A DNA stretch of 64,000 nucleotides, from NCBI RefSeq assembly GCF_019966495.1, contig NZ_JAIMIA010000019.1, positions 1 through 64,000 on the forward strand, read 5' to 3'. The translations under genes were made by a program, and so were the position numbers. The first letter of the stretch is position 1. Each line of letters begins with the position of its first letter. This document shows, piece after piece, positions 27,812 to 34,142 of this stretch. The DNA is from Tateyamaria pelophila. Lineage in GTDB: Bacteria; Pseudomonadota; Alphaproteobacteria; Rhodobacterales; Rhodobacteraceae. The notes under the pieces are model-generated. The model made no database searches. It had not been told where the DNA came from and worked only from the letters and a program-made list of their open reading frames with translations.

Positions 27812-28990
27812 ATGGAATACCAATTCGCAGATTGCGTGCTGAACACAGCGCGTCACGATCTGACCCGCGCCGGGGTGCCGCAGAAGGTGGAGCCGCAGGT
27901 CTTTGATCTTTTGCTTCTGTTGGTGGGCAATCCGGGGCGTCTGGTGTCGCGTGACGAGAATGTGGACGTGGTCTGGGGTGGGCGCATTGTGTCGGAGTCG
28001 GCCATCAGTGCGCGCATTGCTGCTGCGCGCAAGGCGGTCGGGGATGATGGTAAGGCGCAGGCAGTTATCCGCACTGTTGCCCGGGGCGGTTTGATGTTGG
28101 TCGCGGAGGTGAACGAAACGGTTTCGCAGACGCGCGAAGCTGCGCCGGTCGCGGTGCCCGCGGTTCAGCGCATCAAGTACACCCGAGACAAGGATGGGCA
28201 CACGCTGGCCTATTCCATACTGGGCACGGGGTGGGATGTGATGCGATTCCCACCGCCCTACACGAACGATCTGGAGCATGAATGGCGGTTCAAACACCAC
28301 CGTGTTTTCATCGAAGCGTTGTCCAAACACTTTCGGTATTTGCGATATGATCAGGTTGGCTCCGGCCAGTCTGAGCGTCTGGAACGCGATATGAGTATTG
28401 CAAACCTCGCCGATGATGCACTGTGTGTGGCCGATACCACAGGCGCCTCCACTTTTGCCGGGTTCGCTCTGTCTGGTGGTGTTTTGGGCGCGGTCAGTTT
28501 TGCCGCGCGATACCCCGAACGGTTAAGCCGTTTGGTTATTGTCGGAGGCTATGTCGATGGTCGGGTGACACGTGGACAATCCGGGCCAAACGATTCCCTG
28601 AAGACAATGATCGCAGAAGGCTGGGGCAAGCCGGACAGTCCGTTTGCGACCGCGTTTCTCACCACTTACTTTCCGGAAGGACCGCTGGAAGATGTGCGTG
28701 AGTTGGCAAACATGATGCAGTCCGCCTGTACGCCAGACACAATGCTGAATTACCGGGACTTGAGCAACACCGCATCAATTGCGGATTTGTTACCGGATGT
28801 GCGCTGTCCGACCTTGGTCATTCATGGACGCCATGATGCGGTGCACCCGCTTTCGGAGGCGCAAAAGCTTGCGGCGGGCATTCCAGACGCGGAACTGGTG
28901 GTGTTGGAGACGGCCAATCACGTTCCATTGCCGGGGAACGATGTGTGGGATGTGTATTCCGATACGTTGATCGCTTTCCTGAAGGGATGA
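27812..28990 (+). CDS. Winged-helix DNA-binding / alpha-beta hydrolase fusion protein, nucleophile replaced
   Basis: A 392-residue fusion. Residues about 1-95 form an OmpR/CadC-type winged helix (VEPQVFDLLLLLVGNPGRLV, VWGGRIVSESAISARI). Residues about 120-392 form an alpha/beta hydrolase with the acid region VIHGRHDAVHPL and catalytic-type His in ANHVPLPG. At the nucleophile elbow the sequence is GFALSGG (residues 217-223), where relatives read G-x-S-x-G-G; Ala219 occupies the serine position. It may therefore bind rather than hydrolyse a ligand, acting as a one-component regulator. No membrane segment is evident. Confidence 0.8.
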   Translation: MEYQFADCVLNTARHDLTRAGVPQKVEPQVFDLLLLLVGNPGRLVSRDENVDVVWGGRIVSESAISARIAAARKAVGDDGKAQAVIRTVARGGLMLVAEVNETVSQTREAAPVAVPAVQRIKYTRDKDGHTLAYSILGTGWDVMRFPPPYTNDLEHEWRFKHHRVFIEALSKHFRYLRYDQVGSGQSERLERDMSIANLADDALCVADTTGASTFAGFALSGGVLGAVSFAARYPERLSRLVIVGGYVDGRVTRGQSGPNDSLKTMIAEGWGKPDSPFATAFLTTYFPEGPLEDVRELANMMQSACTPDTMLNYRDLSNTASIADLLPDVRCPTLVIHGRHDAVHPLSEAQKLAAGIPDAELVVLETANHVPLPGNDVWDVYSDTLIAFLKG

Positions 28991-29070
28991 AACTCTTCGG
29001 CTGTGCCCGTCCGCATGGGTCAGACCTGTCACCGCCTCTTGGGCAGAAATGCGCGTTTACCGGATCGGAA

Positions 29071-29160
29071 ACGAAAAACGACGACCCCAGGGAGGAGGGG
29101 CCGCCGCTCTTTTGACATCATCACCAGATCAGGGAGGAGGAGGATCCGATAATGATGTGT
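29071..29160 (-). ncRNA. CcsR/cuckoo-type small RNA, third (distal) copy
   Basis: Two hairpins read on the minus strand. The 5' one (29158-29115) has a 16-bp stem with several G-U pairs and the loop CTCCTCCTCCCT. The 3' one (29108-29078) has a 12-bp stem and the loop TCCTCCCT, followed by TTTTT. Both loops expose the anti-Shine-Dalgarno string CCTCCTCCC or most of it. This layout, two hairpins each with that loop, is that of the alphaproteobacterial CcsR ('cuckoo') sRNAs. Confidence 0.8.
29074..29108 (-). terminator. Terminator of the DUF1127-CcsR transcript
   Basis: AGCGGCGGCCCC pairs with GGGGTCGTCGT (G-U pairs included) around the loop TCCTCCCT and runs into TTTTTCGTTT. The final CcsR hairpin thus doubles as an intrinsic terminator. 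Confidence 0.8.
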
Positions 29161-29189
29161 TCGGTGCACCCGGTCGGATGCGGTGTAAA

Positions 29190-29276
29190 AGGTGCGGCAC
29201 CTCCAGGGAGGAGGAGGCGCCGCAGTAGTGACATCGTTACCGGATCAGGGAGGAGGAAGACCCGTTGGCGATGTGT
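29190..29276 (-). ncRNA. CcsR/cuckoo-type small RNA, second copy
   Basis: The 5' hairpin (29274-29231) has ACATCG/CGATGT at the base, an internal mismatch and an upper stem, with loop TTCCTCCTCCCT. The 3' hairpin (29223-29194) has an 11-bp stem GCGGCGCCTCC / GGAGGTGCCGC with loop TCCTCCCT. The copy lies exactly 116 bp from its neighbours. A 35-nt linker shared with the next unit (GTTCGGTGCACCC...GCGGTGTAAAAGG on the plus strand) separates the units and is the likely processing zone. Confidence 0.8.
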
Positions 29277-29307
29277 TCGGTGCACCCATTCAGGTGCGGT
29301 GTAAAAG

Positions 29308-29385
29308 GTGCGGCGACGCCTGGGAGGAGGTAGGCGCCGCCGCCAATTTCAGATGTCCCAGGGAGGAGGAGAGGAACATCTGATC
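29308..29385 (-). ncRNA. CcsR/cuckoo-type small RNA, first (proximal) copy
   Basis: The 5' hairpin (29382-29350) has stem CAGATGTTCC / GGGACATCTG and a 13-nt loop with CCTCCTCCC. The 3' hairpin (29343-29310) has a 12-bp stem GCGGCGGCGCCT / AGGCGTCGCCGC with loop ACCTCCTCCC. It begins 12-15 bp after the stop codon of the DUF1127 gene, the position of ccsR1 behind ccaF1 in R. sphaeroides. Confidence 0.8.
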
Positions 29386-29396
29386 TCGTAAACTCT

Positions 29397-29630
29397 TTAG
29401 CTCGCGTCGACGCCGTAGGCGGCTTCCCAAGCGATGCTTGAAATCTCTGACGGGTGGATGCCCAAATCGGCGAGTTCCCGTCCGGACAAAGCGCGAAGCT
29501 CTGCCTTGGTCGTGTTGTAGATGCGGCGCATTGCGTGGCGCTCTGCGACGTTGTTCAAGAAGCGAGCGCCTGCGCCCAGCATACGCTCTACCAGATCATT
29601 CCGTCCGGCGATGTCATTGTAATAGGCCAT
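29397..29630 (-). CDS. ccaF1: DUF1127 small RNA-binding-type protein (CcaF1-like)
   Basis: A 77-residue basic protein ending in the DUF1127 domain: RIYNTTKAELRALSGRELAD, then LGIHPSEISSIAWEAAYG. In R. sphaeroides the DUF1127 protein CcaF1 binds RNA and affects maturation of the CcsR sRNAs encoded just downstream. The same arrangement is seen here. The start at 29630 (MAYYNDIAG) suits the family; the frame continues upstream for 33 codons, through the probable promoter. A CGGAG stretch lies 11-15 bases before the ATG. Confidence 0.85.
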   Translation of the reverse strand: MAYYNDIAGRNDLVERMLGAGARFLNNVAERHAMRRIYNTTKAELRALSGRELADLGIHPSEISSIAWEAAYGVDAS

Positions 29631-29727
29631 TTTCCGTGGCTCCGTTTTGTCTGTGTTGGGAGTAAGATAGTCAAATGCTGCGAGTGCACAATACCCAACC
29701 GAGTCAATGCTGCTATGCAGCAATTGC

Positions 29728-29752
29728 ATGGGGTGTTGGATGAAAAAACAAG
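29728..29752 (-). promoter_or_regulatory. ccaF1: RpoH-type (heat-shock) promoter of the DUF1127-CcsR operon
   Basis: On the minus strand CTTGTTT is followed after 12 bases by CCCCAT, close to the sigma-32 consensus CTTGAAA-N11-15-CCCCAT. Transcription would begin near 29720 and leave a leader of about 90 nt. The R. sphaeroides counterpart depends on RpoHI/RpoHII. Confidence 0.7.
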
Positions 29753-29856
29753 CTTAATGCTGAATCGGTGAGCGCTAACGCCGGATGCCAGTGGTGCCCC
29801 TTGCTCTTCCGCGAGAATGTGCCAGTTAATGCGGCACCCGAGCGGAGAAAACAGTC

Positions 29857-30930
29857 ATGCCCATCACCAACGACCAAATCCTTGCCACCTTGCGCCGGAT
29901 CGCAATGCCGGATGGGGGAGACCTTGTGAGCCGCGATTTGATTCGTGCCGTGCAGGTGAACGATGGCGCCGTGCAATTCGTGATCGAAGCACCGACACCG
30001 GAGATTGCCGCGCGCATGGAACCGGTCCGCGCGGCCGCGCAGGAGGCTGTGCAGGCCCTTGAGGGGGTAGGCACCGTCCGTGTTGCATTGACGGCCCACG
30101 GCCCTGCGGCGAAGCCCGCCGCCCCGCCCAGCCTGAAGATCGGCGGCCACCCCAAACCGCAAGAAGGCCCGACCAAGCCGACGGGCGTGCAGCGCATTCT
30201 GGCAATCGGGTCGGGCAAGGGCGGTGTGGGAAAATCCACCGTTTCTTCCAACCTTGCCGTGGCTTTGGCCAAACAGGGCCGCAAGGTCGGCCTGCTGGAT
30301 GCAGATATATACGGTCCGTCGCAACCGCGCATGATGGGGATCAACAAGCGCCCTGCCTCGCCCGACGGAAAGACGATCATCCCGCTGAAAGCCCATGGCG
30401 TCACACTGATGTCCATCGGCTTCATGATGGAAGAGGGCAAGGCGGTGGTCTGGCGCGGCCCTATGCTGATGGGCGCGCTGCAACAGATGCTTGGGCAGGT
30501 GGAATGGGGCGAGTTGGACGTGCTGATCGTCGATTTGCCGCCCGGAACGGGGGATGTGCAGTTGACCCTGTGCACCAAGTCGGACCTGACCGGGGCGATT
30601 GTCGTGTCCACTCCGCAGGACGTGGCGTTGATTGATGCGCGCAAGGCGCTGGACATGTTTGCGACCCTGAAAACGCCGGTGCTGGGCCTGATTGAGAACA
30701 TGTCGATGTTTGTCTGCCCCGATTGCGGGGCGGAGCATCAGATCTTTGGTCAGGGCGGCGTCGCGGCCGAAGCGGAGAAGATGGGCGTGCCCTTGCTCGG
30801 TGCCTTGCCGATTGATCTGGAAACCCGTTTGGCGGGGGATGGCGGTACGCCGATTGCAGCCGGGGACGGACCGATGGCGCAGGCCTATGCGCGTATCGCC
30901 GAAGGGTTGATCAAGGGTGGCATGGCCTGA
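29857..30930 (+). CDS. apbC: Mrp/ApbC-type Fe-S carrier ATPase
   Basis: A 357-residue cytoplasmic P-loop protein that carries Fe-S clusters to apo-proteins. Residues 1-80 form a MIP18/DUF59-like domain. The deviant Walker A GSGKGGVGKSTVSSN is near residue 120, followed by LLDADIYGPSQPRM and IVDLPPGTGDVQLTL. The cluster-bridging CPDC motif is in ENMSMFVCPDCGAEH. The layout and length are standard for ApbC/Mrp. It is divergent from the DUF1127 operon. Confidence 0.95.
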   Translation: MPITNDQILATLRRIAMPDGGDLVSRDLIRAVQVNDGAVQFVIEAPTPEIAARMEPVRAAAQEAVQALEGVGTVRVALTAHGPAAKPAAPPSLKIGGHPKPQEGPTKPTGVQRILAIGSGKGGVGKSTVSSNLAVALAKQGRKVGLLDADIYGPSQPRMMGINKRPASPDGKTIIPLKAHGVTLMSIGFMMEEGKAVVWRGPMLMGALQQMLGQVEWGELDVLIVDLPPGTGDVQLTLCTKSDLTGAIVVSTPQDVALIDARKALDMFATLKTPVLGLIENMSMFVCPDCGAEHQIFGQGGVAAEAEKMGVPLLGALPIDLETRLAGDGGTPIAAGDGPMAQAYARIAEGLIKGGMA

Positions 30931-30947
30931 ACGTGCGCGCTGCGCTC

Positions 30948-31511
30948 TTAGAGAGTGGGTCGCCGTTCGTAAGATATGACAGTCGCGACCCGGCCCATAT
31001 TGGTAATGATTTCTTCGCAGATCAGAACGAGCGACGCATCTGCCAGGGCATAGGTGAATTCGAACCTGTTGCGCGTCGTATTGGATGTTTCTATCTTTCT
31101 TACGCTCGGCCTCACGCCTCCAACTTCTAAACGATAAACGGACGCTACCTGGGTTTCGCAATCATCAAACAAGAGCGATCTCGCTTCTTCATCATCCCAA
31201 TTGATTTGGGACTGGTCACTGAAAGAACCGAGTAAGCTCTCGTAAGGATCAAATATATCGCCTAAGAAAGAGCCGCCTAACGCAATGTTTGCCGCAATAA
31301 TCCAGGCAGCTGCACGATTTTTGCTGCGAAGTTTCGCCTTGAGATCGTCTAATTCTTTGTCAGACTGTTTTGTCTGAGTGGAAACCTGATCCAAGAGCCA
31401 AGCGTCCCGATCGCCCATGACCGAACGCAATCTGTCATCTAGCGCAGCAAGCCGTTCGCGCAATTCGGCACGAGATGGAGGCAGATCTGGGGAATTGTCC
31501 TCGTCCGTCAT
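30948..31511 (-). CDS. Membrane-anchored protein of unknown function
   Basis: A 187-residue protein with a charged, coiled-coil-like N-terminal half (about residues 14-65), one hydrophobic segment (RAAAWIIAANIALGGSFLG) and a C-terminal soluble part of about 100 residues without recognisable motif. No Cys-based or catalytic pattern stands out. Its base composition and that of the following spacer are richer in A+T than the surrounding genes, which may indicate recent acquisition. It converges on apbC with a 17-bp gap. Confidence 0.6.
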   Translation of the reverse strand: MTDEDNSPDLPPSRAELRERLAALDDRLRSVMGDRDAWLLDQVSTQTKQSDKELDDLKAKLRSKNRAAAWIIAANIALGGSFLGDIFDPYESLLGSFSDQSQINWDDEEARSLLFDDCETQVASVYRLEVGGVRPSVRKIETSNTTRNRFEFTYALADASLVLICEEIITNMGRVATVISYERRPTL

Positions 31512-31795
31512 AAATATCGATCTCCGTCCGGATTAGGGGCTGATGTGGCCCGCCGTCTTATAGTCCACTTCGTTAAGTGCATTCCTTCATGTTTAATGCG
31601 ACGACGGCAGTCGCCGTGCTGTGCACCCGCACAACACACACTGCCATCAAACGGCATTGCACGGCAGCATTACAATGGAAATCGAGGTGGGAATTTATGG
31701 TCCCGCCGCTTGATCCTCCCCGTGATTCGAATCAATTTCGACAGTCTAGACTGAAAAATACGATGTTCGGGTGAGAACAAAGCAAAAACATATCC

Positions 31796-31804
31796 TGTGG
31801 ATAA
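31796..31804 (+). promoter_or_regulatory. Perfect DnaA-box sequence before the dcw promoter
   Basis: TGTGGATAA is the exact complement of TTATCCACA. A single box can occur by chance, but this one is 20 bp from the MraZ boxes. The rest of 31512-31795 contains no gene, only the palindrome GATTCGAATC near 31727. Confidence 0.3.
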
Positions 31805-31806
31805 GT

Positions 31807-31849
31807 TTGTGAATGAAATTTTCTGGGATATTATGGGACTATAAGGGAG
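31807..31849 (+). promoter_or_regulatory. MraZ-box promoter of the dcw cluster
   Basis: Three direct repeats (TGGGA, TGGGA, AGGGA) start at 31824, 31834 and 31844, each separated by 5 bp, the known arrangement for MraZ binding. A promoter-like pair, TTGTGA at 31807 and TATTAT at 31829 with 16 bp between, overlaps them, so MraZ would repress its own operon. The inferred start of transcription is near 31840, giving an unusually long leader of about 480 nt before mraZ. Confidence 0.65.
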
Positions 31850-32240
31850 GCCTTTTGATAGTACTACATATTGTGCCAATTTTTTGAATTAGACGTACAT
31901 AAGCCAATTTTCATACAAATTTCCTTACTGAGTTGAGTTTCACTTATCCTGTGTGCAACACTCAACAGACGATATTCCCACAAAAAACTATTGTCGCCCA
32001 TGTTTTCCCATGGCATCAATAGTGCATCGGATGAGAACGAGCCCGGGGCAGCAAACGACCCCACGCACAAACAACAAAACTCTAGCAGGTTTCATACAGG
32101 CACCTCGCTTTCATCAGACCAAGAGATCCGGCGCGCTAACGAGCAATACATCCCCCCAGATGGTGCGCGTAGCTGGACATCCCGAAATCGGGACGAAGTC
32201 GGCGGATTGATCAGTGGCAGCAGATCAATCCGCCGTTTTC
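31841..32240 (+). ncRNA. UpsM-like small RNA in the mraZ leader
   Basis: The leader between the MraZ-box promoter and mraZ ends in two adjacent hairpins, the second a strong terminator, 86 bp before the mraZ start. In R. sphaeroides the same position yields the abundant sRNA UpsM, made by premature termination in the dcw leader. The coordinates here are approximate because the 5' end is inferred. No open frame in the stretch looks coding. R. sphaeroides UpsM is about 200 nt, so this one would be longer or start further downstream. Confidence 0.5.
32201..32239 (+). terminator. Intrinsic terminator in the mraZ leader
   Basis: GGCGGATTGATC pairs perfectly over 12 bp with GATCAATCCGCC around a 10-nt loop, followed by GTTTTCATTTC. 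A smaller perfect hairpin (TCCCGA-AA-TCGGGA, 32180-32193) stands directly upstream. Transcription of the division cluster must read through this or start after it. Confidence 0.85.
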
Positions 32241-32325
32241 ATTTCTGGAGCAGGGGACAGGCAGAGCGCAAGCAGCGCACCAATAAATGCCCGGCAAGGG
32301 CAGGCAAAGGGACGGACCAAGCCGG

Positions 32326-32817
32326 ATGGCACGCAGGTTCAGAGGCGAAAGCGACCACAAGGTGGACGCAAAGGGCAGGGTGTCTATCCCGGCCTCTTTT
32401 CGCCGTGTGATCGAGCTTTGCGACCCGGATTGGACCGACGGCCTGCCGCCCCGTTTGATCATTGTCTATGGCGGGGCGACCCGCAACTACCTCGAAGGTT
32501 TCACGGTTGAGGCCATGGAAGAGGTGGACGAGAAAATATCGAAGCATCCGCGCGGCTCGGCCAGGCGCAAGGCGATGGAGCGGCTTTACAGTGCGCAATC
32601 CATAGAGACCGTTGTGGATGAAACGGGCCGCATCGTTTTGCCTGCAAAGGTCCGTGACAAGATCGGCCTGAACGGCATGGCGCGGTTTGTATCCTCCGGT
32701 GACACATTCGAGATCTGGGAGCCTGACGCTTATGATGAAAGCATCGCGGCGCTTGATGATGACGGGTTTGACCCTGACAAAGACCCTTCCGTCTATCTGG
32801 ACGGGGATCTGGATTAG
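32326..32817 (+). CDS. mraZ: Transcriptional regulator MraZ
   Basis: A 163-residue DNA-binding protein with two SpoVT/AbrB-like repeats: KVDAKGRVSIPASFR (about residues 11-25) and VVDETGRIVLPAKVRDKI (about 95-112). MraZ represses the dcw cluster through TGGGN repeats, present in the leader. The start at 32326 (MARRFRGE) matches relatives; the frame continues 13 codons upstream. The stop codon abuts the ATG of rsmH. Confidence 0.95.
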   Translation: MARRFRGESDHKVDAKGRVSIPASFRRVIELCDPDWTDGLPPRLIIVYGGATRNYLEGFTVEAMEEVDEKISKHPRGSARRKAMERLYSAQSIETVVDETGRIVLPAKVRDKIGLNGMARFVSSGDTFEIWEPDAYDESIAALDDDGFDPDKDPSVYLDGDLD

Positions 32818-33783
32818 ATGTCGGCTGGGGGGCCACATATACCGGTACTGATCGATGCGATCCTGCGGGCCTGTGCGCCCATCGAAGGTGTCTGGCTGGA
32901 TGGGACGTTTGGCGCCGGCGGCTACACCCGCGCCTTTCTGGAGGCAGGCGCCGCCCGCGTCATTGCGGTCGATCGGGATCCGCTGGCTTTCGAGTTGGCG
33001 GCGCCCTGGGCGGAAACCTATGGTGACCGTCTGGTGATGCAGCATGGCGTGTTTTCCAAGATGGATGAATACGCCGAAAATCTGGACGGTGTTGTGCTGG
33101 ATCTGGGCGTCAGTTCCATGCAACTGGATCTGGCAGAGCGCGGTTTTTCCTTCATGCGGGACGGTCCCCTGGACATGCGCATGAGCCAGGACGGCCCGTC
33201 GGCGGCCGATCTGGTGAACACGGCGGAAGAGGAAAACCTGGCGGATATTCTTTATCATTACGGCGAAGAGCGCGCGAGCCGTCGCATTGCCCGCGCCATC
33301 ATTGCCGCCCGTCCCGTGACCACGACCCTGCAACTGGCCGGGATCGTCGAGAAATGTCTGCCGCGCCCCAAACCGGGGCAATCCCATCCCGCAACGCGCA
33401 GCTTTCAGGCGCTGCGGATTGCGGTGAACAATGAATATGGCGAGCTTTACGAGGGGCTTATGGCGGCGGAACGCGCCTTGGCACCCGGCGGCAAGCTGGC
33501 TGTCGTGACCTTTCATTCCGTCGAAGACCGGATGGTGAAGCGCTTTTTGACCGCGCGGGCGGGTAAGGCGGCCAATGCCAACCGCTATGCCCCCGAAACG
33601 ATCACAGCGCCTGCGCAATTCGAAGTGAAATCGCGCAAGGCCATCAGCGCCGACAAGGACGAACTGGCCGCGAACCCGCGCAGCCGCTCGGCCAAGTTGC
33701 GCGTGGCGGTCCGCACTGATGCTCCGGCCGGAGAGATCGACGCAAAATCCATTGGCATGCCGCACCTCAGAGGAGCCACTTGA
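32818..33783 (+). CDS. rsmH: 16S rRNA (cytosine1402-N4)-methyltransferase RsmH (MraW)
   Basis: A 321-residue SAM-dependent methyltransferase acting on C1402 of 16S rRNA. It shows [10 protein letters not shown], the SAM motif [17 protein letters not shown], the [13 protein letters not shown] block and the C-terminal [12 protein letters not shown] signature. It follows mraZ without a gap and overlaps the ftsL start. Confidence 0.97.
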   Translation: MSAGGPHIPVLIDAILRACAPIEGVWLDGTFGAGGYTRAFLEAGAARVIAVDRDPLAFELAAPWAETYGDRLVMQHGVFSKMDEYAENLDGVVLDLGVSSMQLDLAERGFSFMRDGPLDMRMSQDGPSAADLVNTAEEENLADILYHYGEERASRRIARAIIAARPVTTTLQLAGIVEKCLPRPKPGQSHPATRSFQALRIAVNNEYGELYEGLMAAERALAPGGKLAVVTFHSVEDRMVKRFLTARAGKAANANRYAPETITAPAQFEVKSRKAISADKDELAANPRSRSAKLRVAVRTDAPAGEIDAKSIGMPHLRGAT

Positions 33784-34142
33784 TGCGCACAGTATTATAT
33801 ATCCTCACAACGCTGGCTGTGATTGGCCTCGCGTTCTGGGCGTACCGTGAAAACTATGCCACGCAGGAAGTGCTTTCCAAGACCGACAAGCTGCACAGTG
33901 ACATCCGCAACGCCCATGCCCGCCTGGCCGTGTTGCGCGCCGAATGGGCCTATCTGAACCGTCCCGACCGGTTGCGCGATCTGGCGGATATCAACTTTGA
34001 CCGTCTGGGCCTGTTGCCCTTCCGCGCCGATCAGTTCGGACACCTCGACGAGGTGGCGTATCCCGCACCCAAGCTCTTGCCGATCACAAACGCAATCGAA
34101 GTCATCGGCACGCTGGCAGATGACGGGGAGGACTACCCATGA
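33783..34142 (+). CDS. ftsL: Cell division protein FtsL
   Basis: A 119-residue bitopic membrane protein with one N-terminal helix (TVLYILTTLAVIGLAFWAY) and a periplasmic coiled coil (about residues 30-75). It joins FtsB and FtsQ in the division complex. The ATG at 33783 overlaps the rsmH stop (TGATG) and GAGGAG lies just upstream. Its own stop overlaps the ftsI start (ATGA). It is recognised mainly by position and topology, as usual for this family. Confidence 0.88.
   Translation: MRTVLYILTTLAVIGLAFWAYRENYATQEVLSKTDKLHSDIRNAHARLAVLRAEWAYLNRPDRLRDLADINFDRLGLLPFRADQFGHLDEVAYPAPKLLPITNAIEVIGTLADDGEDYP

Noticed and set aside
29090-29369. Regularly spaced GGGAGGAGG repeats as a CRISPR array or ribosome-site array
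   Set aside because: The repeats are only 9 bp, spacing alternates rather than being constant, and each lies in the loop of a hairpin. Orientation is set by the terminator and by the upstream DUF1127 gene, so the functional strand carries CCTCCTCCC.
29713-31161. A 482-codon minus-strand frame
   Set aside because: It is a shadow of apbC, which shows Walker and CPxC motifs on the plus strand.
31545-31754. Short open frames and a tRNA-like GATTCGAATC near 31727
   Set aside because: No cloverleaf can be drawn around the TpsiC-like string and the frames are Arg-rich noise.
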